The notes: generated by a model from the sequence alone, not told the origin. DNA of 64,000 bases from Sipunculus nudus (GCA_026874595.1 CM049316.1:43105695-43169694); one strand, 5' to 3'; shown: positions 24,303 through 38,043, numbered from the stretch's first letter. Program-made: numbers and translations.

Positions 24303-27300
24303 TACATTGTCACGAAGATTTCAGGGAGAATGTAAAAGTACTAAGGAATTCAGCATTGTATTTATTCTGAATCACACATGAGAGCTGATGTAAGCAAATC
24401 AAAGCTGAAAGCTGTGAAAAAAATTACTCTTAATATTCATACATTAACACTAATAGTTTTCTAGAGAGTTTCATTTTCTCCGCCTCAGCGGAGAGGGAGA
24501 TATTGCTGATTAGTTCCGTCCATCTGTCTGTCTGACGGTCCGTAGAAAATTTCTTTTCCCAGTCAGATCTAAATACATTTTACTAGGATCAACTTCTAAG
24601 TATAATGATGGGCGCATGTTATGGGTCTGATAAAGTTTTGCTCATACACGAATGATCTTTTTTAAAGAATTTTTATTATTAGTTTTACATTTCATATATG
24701 CGTAGCAATTACTGAAAAACCTTCACCCATATTCATTTCTAATTAATTCATGGGAATTGTACCTTTCAAAATTCTGATTTAATGATGGTCGTGCTTGTAT
24801 GATGTATTGATTTTCTATCTTTCTTTTTCAATTGCGAATAAACAATTCTCATGCAATAGCTGTAAACATTTTACACATACCTACTTCAATTTAAAATGGC
24901 AGGTGTATTTTATGGGACTCCTTAACTGACAAGGTTTTGGCTACCTTAATTGTCCAATTATGTTAAAAAACAGATTTATTTTTATTGTTTTTACCAAACA
25001 TAATATAAAATACGTCTATAGATATTGTTCTGATTGAATATCTCGTCAAATTACCAATGATAGTTTTTAGAAATCGGTTTCTCTTGTGGTCCGGAATCTT
25101 GGGTCCGTGAGGTCAAGGGTTTCCACACTACCCTAAAAAGACTATTACGCATCCCGACCTCTAATTAATGTGAAAAGTGTATCGTATGTGTCTCTCAACC
25201 TGATTTGGTTTTTGATACAACAATGATTTTTGATTTATGAATTTTTCAAGTTTTAATTTTTTTATCTTTCATATGTAATATATATTTCAGTATGGGTTAC
25301 TTGGGTCAACCTTTAAATAACAAACAAGTGTGTCTTAAGGGTCTCCCAACCGGTTTAGGTTTATCTAGAGAACTAGAGAAATAGAGCATACACCCCGTGT
25401 GTCTTGATGACGTGACAATGTAGGGGTTGATGTAAAATAGTGATCTTGGGAAGAAGTAATAAAATCTTTAAAAACTAACATATCATAAATCTCCATATTG
25501 TTTCCAACTGCAAAGGCACCCCATCTGTCAATAAATTAAGTAATTATAAATTCTAATCTAGCATATTTGCAAACATTGAAATATTCCTGTGATAGTGATA
25601 GACCAATCTGGTTATTTCTACACAAATAAATATACTATTAGACCAATACAATTATTATATTACCAAAATCTGATTAATTGAAGTCTCCATACAGAATTAT
25701 TAATTCTCTTATTAATTGTTATAATATAAATTTGTCTTTCTCTACACCAAATGTATATTTCATACCACAACCACTTTACCTCTTCACCACATAAAAATAA
25801 GACGTATTAGTGTCTTAGTTTCACTTTTACAGTCTTAGAGTCTTTAATTTTCAATTTATGCAACCAATAATTATTAACTGAGCAATTGCTGAATACCTTG
25901 TACTGAACCATCTAGATTTAGTGACAAGATATAAGGCAATAAAAACACCTCCTGTGAATCAACCTCAATTTCCTTTGTATATACTCGCATACTTTCGGTT
26001 GAAAAGGTCCTGTTTCTAACTAATAATTCCTAAACCCTGCATGTATCAATGAGAAGGAACTTTGATCACATCAAGTTTCTATTAAAATACTGAAATGTAC
26101 TATATGGTTGTCACCAATCGAACTGAAACGTGAACTTGTAATGTTATTTCAAAATTTATTCTTATAAAAAAATCATAACTCAGGGTATATAAAAAAGGTA
26201 AAATACTCATATTCCCTTCGGTTTGGAAGACTTAAAATAATTTAAACATATATTTTAGGAGAATGCATTCTGCAAACATAAAATTCTTTTGCTATTATTT
26301 TGATTTTTTCACTAATTCTACTTTACATCAAGATTACGAAGTATCATATGTAAAATGTATAAAGATTTCCATGTGGATATTTGCGTACGTTACCAGATAA
26401 AGTGTTCATGTGGCTGTTTGTCTGGCATAAAAATGACTGACAGGTCTCAGTGGATAAAATTTGACTTCCATTAAACCGTTATATATGAGAAGATACTGGA
26501 AATTCTCGCTGAGAGGCATAGAAGAATTAAATATTTATAACTCAGTTTAAACCGACCTTTAAACGCCCTGAATCTATTCCGATATATATCTCCCCCTGTT
26601 CTATATGTTCAGAATCAATTGTATCCGTCCGGGGCTCTATATGGTTACCGTAGTATGCATGTTTGCAGCATTGATTCACTGTCCACAAAGACACTTCGGG
26701 AATATCTGGGGATATCTGCTCCATAGGGTGTTGTAAAACGACGAAAACGTATTACGACGGCATAAGTATTAAGGTAAGGGCGAACTTTCTTTTACACATT
26801 GGTTCATACGACAAACTCAAACCCTACAGCATTTGCATAAGCGCCTGTAGTTATGATTTTTCTGGGACAACTTTATGGCTTATAAACAAACGAACAAGCA
26901 ATGACCTATGAATCATTGCCGGCTATTTTATTAAGACTGTTTTGACCCTAACAGCTAACATTTTTTTATTATCGCTCGGTATCTTTAGTTTATCTTATTG
27001 CAATTGCTTCCATAATTATTTATCATGCATTTTATATATTGCATATACATGTACTTTACAAATTACCATTCATCATGTTTTTTTTTACTTATATGTTACC
27101 TAATTTCCATTCTCTTTAAAGTTTGTTCACCACTTAATTGTATTTCTCTACTGTTATGAGCTCCAATGAGTATTAAAAAAGGTGGAACCAAATAGGTCCT
27201 GCCTTGCATGTTATTGATTTATGAAATTTATCAAAGAATAATTGTATCTCTAAATAGTCCCTAGCACACTTTTTGACAAGGTTAACATTTAGGGCTGGGG

Positions 27301-29346
27301 GAACAAACAAAAATCATCGAGCTTTATGTCCGTGGAGTTACCGGCCGTAAAAGTTTTTACTTCCATTGAAATCACAAATAACTTTTCTACGTCCATTTTA
27401 ATAATAACTGGTGCTGAATCTATGAAATGTGGCATGTATATACTTCTACTGGTAACTCACCTAAAGAGCAGTAATTGGGCACAAGAGAACTGTGTTTTTC
27501 AGTTCATGTACAGCAGTAATACCCAACATTCGGTAGTGTTTAGCACCGGTGTACCGATTTCAGATTAATTACCCCCCTTTCAGATCCCGGTAACCTCCAA
27601 ATGATTACTTATGATTATTTAGATACTTATCTTATACATTACCTTAAGTAACTTGAAAACAAAAAAAAAAAAAAAAAAACAACTTCTTCTACTACTCCTA
27701 CTATTTTTTATAATAATAACAATAGTAAAATTAACGATGATGATTATTATCATCAAATTGTCATTATCGCTGTAGAACAAAAGGTACAACACATTCTCTC
27801 TCCACCTAAATTATGAATACACCAACTATAAATGAAACATGCAGTCTTGCACATTAACTGGGTATGATAGTTACATCCATAATTTAAATGCTATCTTTCG
27901 TGATCACCAAATACGGCAACTTGCAAGCATACTGCAGCTATCTTCCTGGCTGGTTTAGTGAGGTCGTTGTAGTCAGACATTAGGTTTGTACATGAAAAAA
28001 AATAATAGGAAGTTTATTTTGGTGTTAATTTCGAAACGATTACTTCTTTGGAAAGACAAAATAAAAAACCCGGTAAAATTCGGTCTGAGGAAATTTTGAT
28101 GAAGTTAAATAAAAAAAATGACATAAAAAGTCCCGTATTTTGTCAGAGTAGAGGACCAATTTATACATACCTTTATCACATGATATATGTATTTTTAATA
28201 TGTCATGTCTCTATGTTGTAGAGAACCACTTGAATGGTTTTCCTTCTTTTATTTTAACTTAAATCAAAGTTTAAAATATAAAAATATATTTATTTTTGTG
28301 TTTCAAAGCCACTAAAACATTAATAAATTTTAATTTTAGACTGCTGAAAACATCGGAAGCATTTACTCAGATGTAATACAAAGTATAATTTTTACGATTA
28401 CAATTAAAATTTCTTTAAATTTTTAGAAGTTATATCTATTATGCCCTAGGAATTGTTCGTTAAACCGAGCAAGTTATGTTCTACATATAATTTTAATATG
28501 CTTAATCAATCAAAACTTTTACTACACTGTGTTTCTGATTTTAAACATAGAATCTTTTTATATTTTAATATTTCAAGTTTATTCAATTTTTCATTTTAAA
28601 TATAATACAAGTAATTTTTTAAAATAATTTTTGCCTTTTTGGTATACCAATATTATTTACATTGTTCACTTAGCTGAATTTCTTCGTTTTACCATTACAT
28701 TTCAAAATTTTAAATTTTCAATGAAAAATTATTATCATTGAAATTATTAATAAATTATTGTTGTTCAGTGTTTGCGTTTACGCCTGTATAACACAAAATT
28801 CCCCTATTTGTGATAATAAGGCGTAATTTATATATTTATATGTAACAGTTATGTGTCATAAACATTATATACAAATTTTCAGTCCCTTATACATTTGACA
28901 GTCTGAATTGAAATAAACTATACCAAAATATGTGCTTATTCTTTAAAAACAGCATTTGTTAAACCCAGCATATACTCTTTCCTAATAATTTTTTTATGTA
29001 GCCAAAATGTATTTCTGTGATTTATATTTTCAATTTGTTTGTATATTAAAACGAATTACACTGGTTTTGACACGTTGTTAGTATTATGCGTTTCCTGAAT
29101 TAATTATAATCATTTACACTGTAATCGTTAAATATATTGATGTTTAAATATGTAAATTTACTTGTTAAATGCATACTCCAATAAGAGTTATATAGTATAT
29201 ATTTGATATAAAAAAATAAATTAAAATTCTTTAAAATCCTGAAATCGTTCTTTATACCTGCATTCCTGATTGACTGTATTCATTGTTTTTAATACAAAAA
29301 AAATGTTTTATACAACTGTAACTTCATCATATTGTCTTAAATATAG
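24303..29346. other. AT-rich intergenic DNA
   Basis: No recognisable gene. Features noted: a CGGAGAGG/CCGTCCATCTGTCTGTC repeat-like patch near 24,480-24,550, a 60-codon minus frame at 26,542-26,724 with protein-like composition but no family, an 80-codon plus frame at 27,326-27,568 also unassigned, and an A19 tract near 27,661. Confidence 0.4.
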
Positions 29347-29417
29347 GCCATGTGACTGTAAACACTGACTGTATAGACTGGAGCAATCCTAAAAGTATTG
29401 ATGATGGGGTATCAAAG
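29347..29417 (+). other. Candidate internal coding exon
   Basis: A 71-base stretch is framed by an acceptor (ttaaatatag) and a consensus donor (caaag followed by gtaagt). One frame is open throughout, reading HVTVNTDCIDWSNPKSIDDG and then VSK (23 codons, two leading bases, ending at a codon boundary). The other two frames have stops. I do not recognise the protein. With no flanking exons identified, this may be chance; splice-site quality and size are the only evidence. Confidence 0.25.
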
Positions 29418-30253
29418 GTAAGTTGGTTGGTTACTTGTGCAATTTTTAATGTAAAACCCAACAAGCAATAGGGGTAATTTCGTATCTCCTATATTTAATC
29501 AGATAGTCAGCATATTTTGCTAAATAAACCGTTTATTTTATTCATTATTTTCTATTAATAGTAAGGCGTTTATTGTATATGACTATAAGTTTTTTTCACC
29601 AAAACAAACATCTTTCTGTTCACGCTTACATGTGCTAAAGTCAGATTTGCTAGGAATTTGTGAAGTATCGATATACTATTACATATAGAATAAATTTGCA
29701 TAAATATACAACTTAATAAAGAAATGTTTTAGTTGTATTCACATTTCTACCAGGACAAAGTTTAATCTACTTTAATAAACCTTACAGTTAATGAAAAATA
29801 ATCTGATTAATTAAATTACCTCATAATTATGCACAATATGCAAATTATCTCATTAAATATGGAAAATATGAGAAAGTGCAAGCATACATAAGAACCGAGC
29901 AAGGGACCTTATAAAATAAGTTTAGTATTTACGCGATCAATAATCATTTACTATTACATGTAGAATCAGGTTGAATAAATAATTATGCAAATTAGGTTAA
30001 TTTAAAATGTTTTGGTAGTCATCGTATTTCTTACAGACAAAGTTTGGGTGATTTAAGATTGATCTGGTTCAGGATATCTTACAATTTATAAAAAACAATC
30101 TGCAAATATTTGAAAACATGAATTTGAAAATGTAACAAAGAAATTCAGCGGTGAATTATTACTGAATTATAGCTGAGGATGTTGTAAATAAATATATCTG
30201 GATCGGTGAGCTCCTACTTACAAAAAAAAATAATCATATTAGCTTGATCAGTG

Positions 30254-30390
30254 AGGGGGGTAATCTGAAATGTAGGGGGGGGGGTTAACCTGAAATCAGG
30301 TTCAGGCTACCCCCGGGGGTAATCTGAAATCGATTTCAGATTACCGGGGGGTAACCTGAAAGGGGGGGGGGGGGTAATCTGAAGTCTTAA
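30254..30390 (+). repeat. G-run / TAAYCTGAAAT motif cluster with 28-base palindrome
   Basis: GGGGG followed by TAATCTGAAAT or TAACCTGAAA occurs five times in about 130 bases, separated by G runs of up to 14. One unit is inverted to make a perfect palindrome at 30,318-30,345, centred on ATCGAT with arms GGTAATCTGAAATC and GATTTCAGATTACC. A poly(C) tract lies 150 bases on (30,541). No coding frame fits. Confidence 0.8.
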
Positions 30391-32250
30391 CATCGGGACT
30401 GTTGTTATAATCTTCCAAATGACTTTCCAGTACTATGAGTATTTCTGTAAATATACTAATAAATATTTTGTTGTGAGTACAACGACTTCTAGTTGTATAT
30501 AAAACACAACAATACTTAAGGCAGCAAACGTCCCCTGATACCCCCCCCCCCCCTCCCCCCAAGCCTATCCCTTGGATCCACCGTCGGTTATTTCAAAATA
30601 TGGTTTGAACTCTAGAAATGTGTACGAATTAATTAATGTATGCTTTAATACCGGTAATACCAATCGTGTAAAGTTTATTTATTTTTGAATGATAACACTT
30701 CTTCGTTATTTGATGATACTATCACACATATTTGTAAATTACACAAACTTTCAAGGCAATATGACATATTATTATATATATATTATATCAAACAAAAGAC
30801 TGTTTAATATCGATTCAGTCAATCTGTCAAATAAACTGACTGACTGTTTAGTCGTTTTGTAACAACCGTTAATATTTACATCCCGTTTATTAAAAAAATA
30901 TAATCAGGAGACAAATACGATAACCAATTTAACGTTATTGGTTGTATATTACATATTTTAAATTCTTCCTTGTATAAAAAAGCACAATGAAATTTCGTTT
31001 CATGAGGTTTAAACACTTTGATAAAAAGACATTACAATTAGCCAATCAGATAATTCTCATTCTAATAAGCGATGTTCACTTTAAATACCAGTACAAAACT
31101 CAGAAATTAATCTAAACTGTCAGATGTTGATCTTCAAAGGATGATAAAATATTTTGTACAAATTTGTACAAGGCATATATTGATATCGGTTCATATTCAA
31201 CTTTGTATGTATGCATCAGTTTGCATCAGTGTACCGGTGTATCGTTACAACGATAGCTTTATCATAATTTTTGTATACTTTTGCTTAAATTAACTTTCTG
31301 ACTATATCTATCTATAAAAGTATCGATACAAGGCAAAATGGTCGCCTTTTTAACCAAACAGGTCAGACTTAACACTATGGGAGCTTTTAACTGTTGAGCC
31401 TTGCCAGGGAGTATTACAGTAAATTGTAAGGTTATGTTCGTGTTTGCGAACCTATTTGGCCAACGTTCGAATATGAGGAGTTCTCATAAACCATATTTTA
31501 CATGAATTGTACATCTAGCTATAATAACTAATGCAAGACATTCATCATAGATGATGGCGTTAATAAGTAAATAAGGAGTACTAGACGGTAGGTAGTAAGT
31601 GTAACTTAAAAGGGCCTAATGACCTATAAAGCATGTTAAATTAACATCGAAAACAGAGTCGTCTCTTCGAAATAAATTGGTACCTGTCAAAATCTTACCC
31701 TGAAGCCGTTGGCTTTCTCCTATCCACGAGTGTTAATAATAGTGGACTGGGCGCGATTACAGGCGTAAACATTAACGTAGCGCGTGGGACTTAGTACATG
31801 GTCCCGGCCATAACACCTGTCAATCAGGAGATGGCCTGCCTGTCTTTGCCTAAACAAAATAATACCTGTTCCCATCCCCAAAACGCCGCTATTGCGGCCG
31901 ATAGACGGGCTCACTCTGTGTCATTTCAGCTAAGGCCACTGGACCTATCGTTTCTATAGATCTGTTGCCCCATGTTCTACAATACATTTACATTCGGACC
32001 TTGAACTGTGATGTCAATCCAGCAGAGTTTCGTCAGAGGACATGTATAGACAAGTTTTACTTGTCCTTGTTTTCGATCGCATGAGTAAAGTCGGACCTCC
32101 GGTCTTGCGGCCTTGTTAGGGTAAACAGACACATGTGGACTATGTTCACTCATATGAACAATCAAACCAAGGTGTATTACAGCCGTATAGGAGATAATGA
32201 GGCTATGTGCTAGGAAGATTTTGCTGGGAAACTTTTGTATAAAGAAAAAG
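30391..32250. other. AT-rich intergenic DNA
   Basis: Apart from the poly(C) tract near 30,541-30,560, I see no gene, RNA or organised repeat. Minus frames of 62-64 codons at 31,720-32,165 lie in locally more GC-rich sequence but show no domain or start context. Confidence 0.4.

Positions 32251-32253
<3 letters not shown>

Positions 32254-32318
<65 letters not shown>
32254..32318. repeat. (TA)n microsatellite
   Basis: Nearly pure TA dinucleotides with one TG interruption, directly abutting the SINE-tail fragment at 32,319. Confidence 0.95.
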
Positions 32319-32323
<5 letters not shown>

Positions 32324-32372
32324 ACGAAGACAAATTTCTCAGGGGACGATACTAGGCCGATCCGGAATTCCA
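32319..32372 (-). mobile_element. SINE 3'-end fragment next to (TA)n
   Basis: On minus it reads GATCGGCCTAGTATCGTCCC then CTGAGAAATTTGTCTTCGTAA and the TA tract. This matches the tail of the SINE at 41.64-41.78 kb (GATCGGCCCAGTAATTTCCC, CTGAACAATTTGTCC, TTGTAAC, TA). Only the tail and a weak B-box region are recognisable. Confidence 0.65.
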
Positions 32373-33000
32373 ACATGTATCGAAAAATTACCAGCTCCGT
32401 CTAAGAAATAAACGGTGCTGCCGATTTCTACATAATGATATTCCCAATTGTGATTCTGTTGTATATTACTTTAGAGTCTGAAGGCGTGTCCAGTGATGTA
32501 GTCCTTTATCACCATATACATGTTCATTTGTCTGTTGGAATTGTAGCAATGAGTAGAGTGGAAATGGAAAAAGATATGATTGTCTCTTGATTATACGTGT
32601 ATTATAATAAATTATGACTTATATAGGTTTAATATAGTAGTAATGCCAGTGTAGGAGAAGAGTACTACATTCAACTTGAACAAACATTTTTATCGACATT
32701 GTCCATTTTGACCAGCCCCTTGATTTTAGACAGCATAAGTAATCTTTGTATCATGTAAGTAAAACACATAGCAACAGTCCCAGCGAAAACCTTAGTATTA
32801 AAATGTGACATTTAGTTCCTAACAGCTCATTAAAAAATATTTATCATTTTGAGTAGTTGTTTTCCCCGGGTGTAGGTACTAAAGGAATTAAAGCTTAAAA
32901 AAAAACAGATTCTCGTCAATGAACCTTTGTCCATAGGGGCCTGCACTGCAGTGTCCGTAACAATATATGAATTTCTTTCTTATTAACTGCGTATCTAAAC
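32373..33000. other. Intergenic DNA
   Basis: No feature supported between the SINE fragment and the duplicated segment. Confidence 0.4.
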
Positions 33001-36000
33001 AATAAAAATAAAACATATGGATATATCATCATACATATTCTCACAAAATATAGTAATGTACAGACCTTTAAAGTTAATTACGCTAGAGGTCTTCTTGTTT
33101 TTCCTGATCACCCCTGCTATGTCCTCTTCTAGAACTGAATTGTTCGGAGCAAGTAAAACTGCGAAGCTTTTGTCTGCCGACAAAGGCCGTTTTTGCCGTA
33201 AATATTTGTAACACAATGTTTTTCTAGTTTTTGAACATGAATTGTGAGCTTATTAAATACATAATGAGCAGTGTTAATAGCTCTAAATGAAAAAGAGAAC
33301 ATGCGGATAATAAGCTACTTTCTACCCAGCTGTCTTCATATTTCCATGATATAATTTGCTACATGTTTTCTTTTATGATTATTCATTATCGGTTTGACCA
33401 AAACCTGACCTGTATCTTTAGCCTGACTAGTAAACAAAGTATCACTTATCACCCTTCCATCTCTTTGATGGCCCGGTCACAATAAATAAAGGTGATAATG
33501 ATACATAAATCTCTCTGTAGTGGTTTCATGTTGTCACTGAAAGCCACTTGTGACAGAGCTGTTGCTAATATTACAGTTATCTAACTTAATAATAATAAAC
33601 CAGTCTTAATTGGTTGTTTTTCCCTAAATAAAATATCTAAACTATATGTAGATTTTCTACAACGATTGTGAATTACATGGAACACAGAAATTGTGTACAC
33701 GATAATAACTGTTTAAAGCTAGATATACTGTGGGTGATATTCGCGAGATATCTGTTTCGCGATAATTTTTCTCTATTTCACAATTTAAAATTTTTTTTTT
33801 ACGAGATGCCTAAATAAAAGCATTAAATTTCATATTAATATATTCTAATAATTTTCGTCATATTTTTTTGGAGAGTAGCTTATCCATTCTTTCCATGATC
33901 ATTAAAACAATGCATCGATAGTTTGTTGAATGATTTCAAACTGAGTTATAAACAACTCGCTTGCTTCTCATCTGAGATACCTAATATGGCCCTTCAAGTC
34001 CGATTTAACAAAATGACATACTTAGCATTTGCTGAGGGCGCGGAGGGTTTGGAGTTTCATGCAAATTTTCTCTGGTTTTGGACTCCTGAGCATTACAAGC
34101 AGCACCCCTTTTTAAGAAGTGTTTAATTTTCTTCACCTAATTTCAGTGTCCTACAAAATATCGTGTTTTAAGATCGTATTTAAATAATTGGTATATGACT
34201 GATCACTCTTCATATCAGTCCTTTCGCAAGAATTCTTGACGGCTCTTTGACCAAATGAACCCTAATAAATACAAACCAATGGAAGTTTATTCGATTATTG
34301 TGTACATGTTGGGTTTACGATAAATGCTCAAATGTTGCGAAATCCCGTGTAGGATCAGTAATTCCTTATACATGAAGCTACATAACAGAGATTTGGTTAA
34401 CTGACATTTCGCCAAGGTCAAGCCACCTTCAAAAGCATTTAATAAGTACAAGAAAACCCATATTTTCTACATGTTAGGATTATATAGGCGCAGCAGCTGC
34501 TCACATTCAAATAATTACTAATCTTGCATTAAGACGGGCAGAACAGTTTGTTTGATTGTAATGACAAAAACAAGAAAAAATATGAATAATTTGGCCCATT
34601 TACAGTCCCCTTTTATCGCTAACTGCAGTTAATTGTAATGATCTTAAGCAAAAATTGTCATTGTACAAATGTTAGGCAACTGCCATCATATAAGGGTACA
34701 CATGAATATTTATGAACTATTAAATTGTTTTTCAAGCAATTAATCTTTGATCACCCAAGTGATAAATTGGTTAAGCATCTGTAATTATGTAATTACCATT
34801 CATGCCTGAATATTTTTCTCAATTGGCATTCAGTCATGCTGAGCTGTAAAGCAATGGTTGTACATTCGACGCAGAATTGGCCTGTCAGCTTATTACAATA
34901 TCTCACAGACTTAATATGTAACTTGAAATTGTCCATTTCAAGTAAATATTCACACAAAACTCTAATTTCTCAATAAGAAATGTGATTGTCTTAAATTTTA
35001 CTTCCATTATTCACCTTTGACTGCTTTCACCTTAGCTCAGCTGACCGTATGTCATCCGTGTGGACGTCCGTCCGTTAAGACCGTTAGACCTACAATCTTC
35101 TTACAGTACGTCCAGGGATGCCTTAGACAAATGTCCCTGGAAAGCTTACATTAGGTCATGATGACCAATATACTGCCATATATATAAAAGGGTGTCAAAT
35201 ACGCACCCTGCAGGTCAGATGGGCATAGATCATATCTGTAAAAAAGCCTAGAAACCTCTAAAGCTAAAGTGATCTACCTGGAAATCTGAAATTAGGTCAT
35301 GGTTTCAAATTTTGTGGACCTACGGCCAAAAAAATTAATTTTCAGCACCCAGACAGTGAGACGGAACACAAATTGAATCTATTAGGCCTGTAATCTTCAT
35401 TCAGGGAGATCCTGGCAAATATCCTGGGAAACATGTTTTTATGTTACAGTGACCTTTAGTCTGCGGACTATTGGAAAGAGATGTCAATTGATGACCTTGA
35501 ATGCCAGATGGGCGCGAATATTCTAGCACTACAGCAAGGGAGGTATTTTTCAAATCTCCTTGGCATCTTGAAATGAGGCTATGATGGCCTACATTCTGAG
35601 AGCTACGGACTAAAACATGGCCCAGAGAGTCAGGCTACATTTTGTATTCATTTTTCTGGGCACCTTCCTTAGCACTTATCAATCGAATCCAGGAATTAGG
35701 TCACTGCGACACATCAGATGGGTTAGACCTATAACCGTCTAACTTATAATTCAAGGTCTCAAGCAAATCTCTTTCAACATTTGAGATTAGCTTATGATGC
35801 TTTTACATAAATGGAGCTACTAGCGACAACCTAATCTTGAGCACAAAAAAGTCAGACGAGGCCAAACAATAATGGCTGATCCATAATGTTTGTTACGTCT
35901 CCTTTATCAACCAAAATAAGGTCACTGTGGCCTATGTCAACAAACATGACTCTTACACCCTATTAGTCAGACAGGTATAGATGTTAACAGTTGGACTTTA

Positions 36001-36490
36001 ATTGAGATTCAGGGAGGGCCATGTAAAATTTTTTAGAGATCCCAAGTATGGTCACTTTGCCCCATATTGTGTTAGCATACAGCATCCTATAAGTTAGATG
36101 GAGGCAAATCGTAGCGATTTGACATAGAACTTAGCATCTATGTACTTCTTGGTAAAATCTTCTTGGAAACCCTAAATAAGGTTGCTGCATCCTATTTTCT
36201 TAAGTCTTTGGACAAAACGTCTAATTATGAGCACTCTGGAAGTTATTCTATCCATTTTCTAAGATTGATTAACAAATATTTTCACCAGATCATAATATTT
36301 ATAATTAATACTTCATCGGTTGTTTTTTAATTCAGTTAACCGTCATGGCCCATGGGCCACTTCTTCAAGGATGTCTGACAAACTTGTTACCATTTATCAT
36401 CAAAAGTTTTAACAAAGTTACGTCGTTCTTAAAAAAAACTATCTCACAGGTGTGAATGTTAGGCCTAAATATTAACCTAGTCAGCTGAGC
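33000..36490 (+). repeat. Duplicated segment, copy P (uninterrupted)
   Basis: Blocks here recur in the same order at 46.9-55.2 kb: ACAAAATATAGTAATGTACA (33,040 vs 46,940), CAGCTGTCTT (33,330 vs 47,240), AAGCAATTAATCTTTGATC (34,734 vs 49,300), ctaatttctcaa (34,962 vs 50,446) and GCTGCATC-TATTTTCT (36,182 vs 53,722). Identity is moderate, so the duplication is old. Copy P lacks the 2.45 kb Helitron-like insertion and the LINE fragment present in copy Q. Frames of 60-73 codons here are short and not conserved as frames in the other copy. Confidence 0.7.
35035..36490. repeat. Degenerate repeat block with inverted GCTCAGCTGAC ends
   Basis: It starts with GCTCAGCTGAC (35,035-35,045) followed by CCGTCCGTTAAGACC and ends with GTCAGCTGAGC (36,480-36,490). 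Inside, loosely repeated units of about 150-180 bases carry TTCAGGGAGATCC-like, GGAAACC and AGGTCA-TGTGACC-like words, resembling antisense versions of the 166/339-bp units at 6-10 kb. It probably belongs to the same superfamily and lies within copy P of the duplication. Confidence 0.55.
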
Positions 36491-38043
36491 GTCCTAAACG
36501 AAAATGTTATTATGTGTACATCTGTAAGACTGTCACGTAGACCCGGACTCAGGGGTCTACTGGTACGGTATACCTGTACCAGCCTTGAACTGATTGTTCA
36601 TGATGTGTTGGAAAATTGATGTGTGTTAAGAAAAATGTGTTGCTGTTGAACAGACTTCAATGATCTTACCATATTCAAAAGTACCTATTTCGACATCTGA
36701 CATTTTTTAAGTACATACAGTCCATGGAAGTTTTTACAAGAATTGGCAAGGAAACGCCGCCCCACCGTACAGAGGCTCTTAAGTCCATGGGCAAGTAGTG
36801 GTATAGCTCCCCCTTGGTTTCCAGACCCAAATTTTCACCCCCTCGCTATCTCAAGTTCACACCTAAAGTGAGATCTGTCACACCTCGGTCTCATTAGCGG
36901 GTTTGCCGAAAGTAAGTGGCCAAAATACACCAAAATATAAAACTAGACACTCTTTTTTGCGGTCCTCGCTTTCGTTTGATTCTAAGGAATACCCCTACTC
37001 GGAATCAATTTTACATTACGGCGCGTCCTGAACTTATTACACGGCAAAGGACGGGGGCCGTGGATGTTTTCACGCTCCTAACACCTTTCCTGCTTTCGAG
37101 TTATCAAGCGTACTTATGAATAACAAATTATTCTATTCCATGACACGAAACCATTTTATAAATAAACTACTACACATCTGCGAAGAGTTTCTTGATAAAT
37201 TAAAGAAACTTCTTACTGAAAATTGCTGATACACACATGACGAGTATACCCGTCATAGGCACTGGTGGAATCAGAAAATATGACGAGTATACACGTCATA
37301 GGCAGCGAAAGTGTTAACCTCGAGGTCGCTACTTTGTAAAACTTTATGTGGGTACTTCAAACAAGGCAGATTGTATTTAGAAATGGCCCTTTTTATCAAA
37401 CCTTGTTAACGTACCAAGTTTACACCTGCGGGAAATCGAATATGGGGTAAGGTAAAAAAAATCGACTGTTACTTCATTAATACTTCGACTCTGATTGTAA
37501 AATTATTTTTATTATTTTCTAATGCAAAACAAGGTAAATATAAAGGTAATTGTATTGGGATAATTTGCATGCTTTTAAGAGCAGTTATGTCCTATTTACA
37601 ATATAAATAACCTTGCGCGAAGCGAGGGTCCGGACGATATCTAGTGCAGGTATAACGGATGTTATTGAAATTTATCATATAGGTTGGTATTGTAAAAGTG
37701 TAGCGACAGCTTGTCACCCCAAACGTCGATTTTAGATATACTGAAGACGATGGGGTGACAGTACAAGCTATTGGGTTCGCATCAATTCTAGTATGTGCAG
37801 ATGTGCACGCCATTTCTGACACTACTTTTTCATCTTCATCTACTCTCGAGCTGTCATTTTCCTGAGTTAAGACAAAAAGTGACGTTATTCTGTTGGGGAA
37901 AATAATAATTATTACATCAACGGTTGACTTACGTGTATTCCTGCAGCAGTTTTTAATACCGAGGCTGGTTTTACTCGAAAAACTCGTCTCCACGTTTGTT
38001 AGCGGGAGAACCATAAATTCCTGTAGGGGATTCCCAAACGGCT
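36491..38043. other. Intergenic DNA with a short direct repeat
   Basis: More GC-rich than its surroundings from 36,750 to 37,100. TGACGAGTATACCCGTCATA (37,238) and TGACGAGTATACACGTCATA (37,281) form a near-identical direct repeat 43 bases apart; each is itself almost palindromic. Nothing else is supported except the open frame listed next. Confidence 0.5.
37592..38014 (-). CDS. Unassigned 140-codon open frame
   Basis: The longest frame in the window not attributable to a transposon or to the receptor. I do not recognise it. The sequence is Thr/Ser/Ile-rich with a few cysteines, has no signal peptide or transmembrane helix by eye and no start context. It ends just before the inverted-repeat element at 38,044. 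It could be an exon or chance; AT-rich DNA of this length can produce such a frame. Confidence 0.15.
   Translation of the reverse strand: MVLPLTNVETSFSSKTSLGIKNCCRNTRKSTVDVIIIIFPNRITSLFVLTQENDSSRVDEDEKVVSEMACTSAHTRIDANPIACTVTPSSSVYLKSTFGVTSCRYTFTIPTYMINFNNIRYTCTRYRPDPRFAQGYLYCK

Noticed and set aside
26542-26724. 60-codon minus frame with protein-like composition
   Set aside because: No domain, splice context or second exon; length is within chance for this much sequence.
33100-33216. FAS1-like peptide (LAPNNSVLEED at 33.1 kb, LAPTNSVPEED at 47.0 kb) as a conserved exon
   Set aside because: The differences between copies are all amino-acid changing and the flanking frames do not stay open in both copies.
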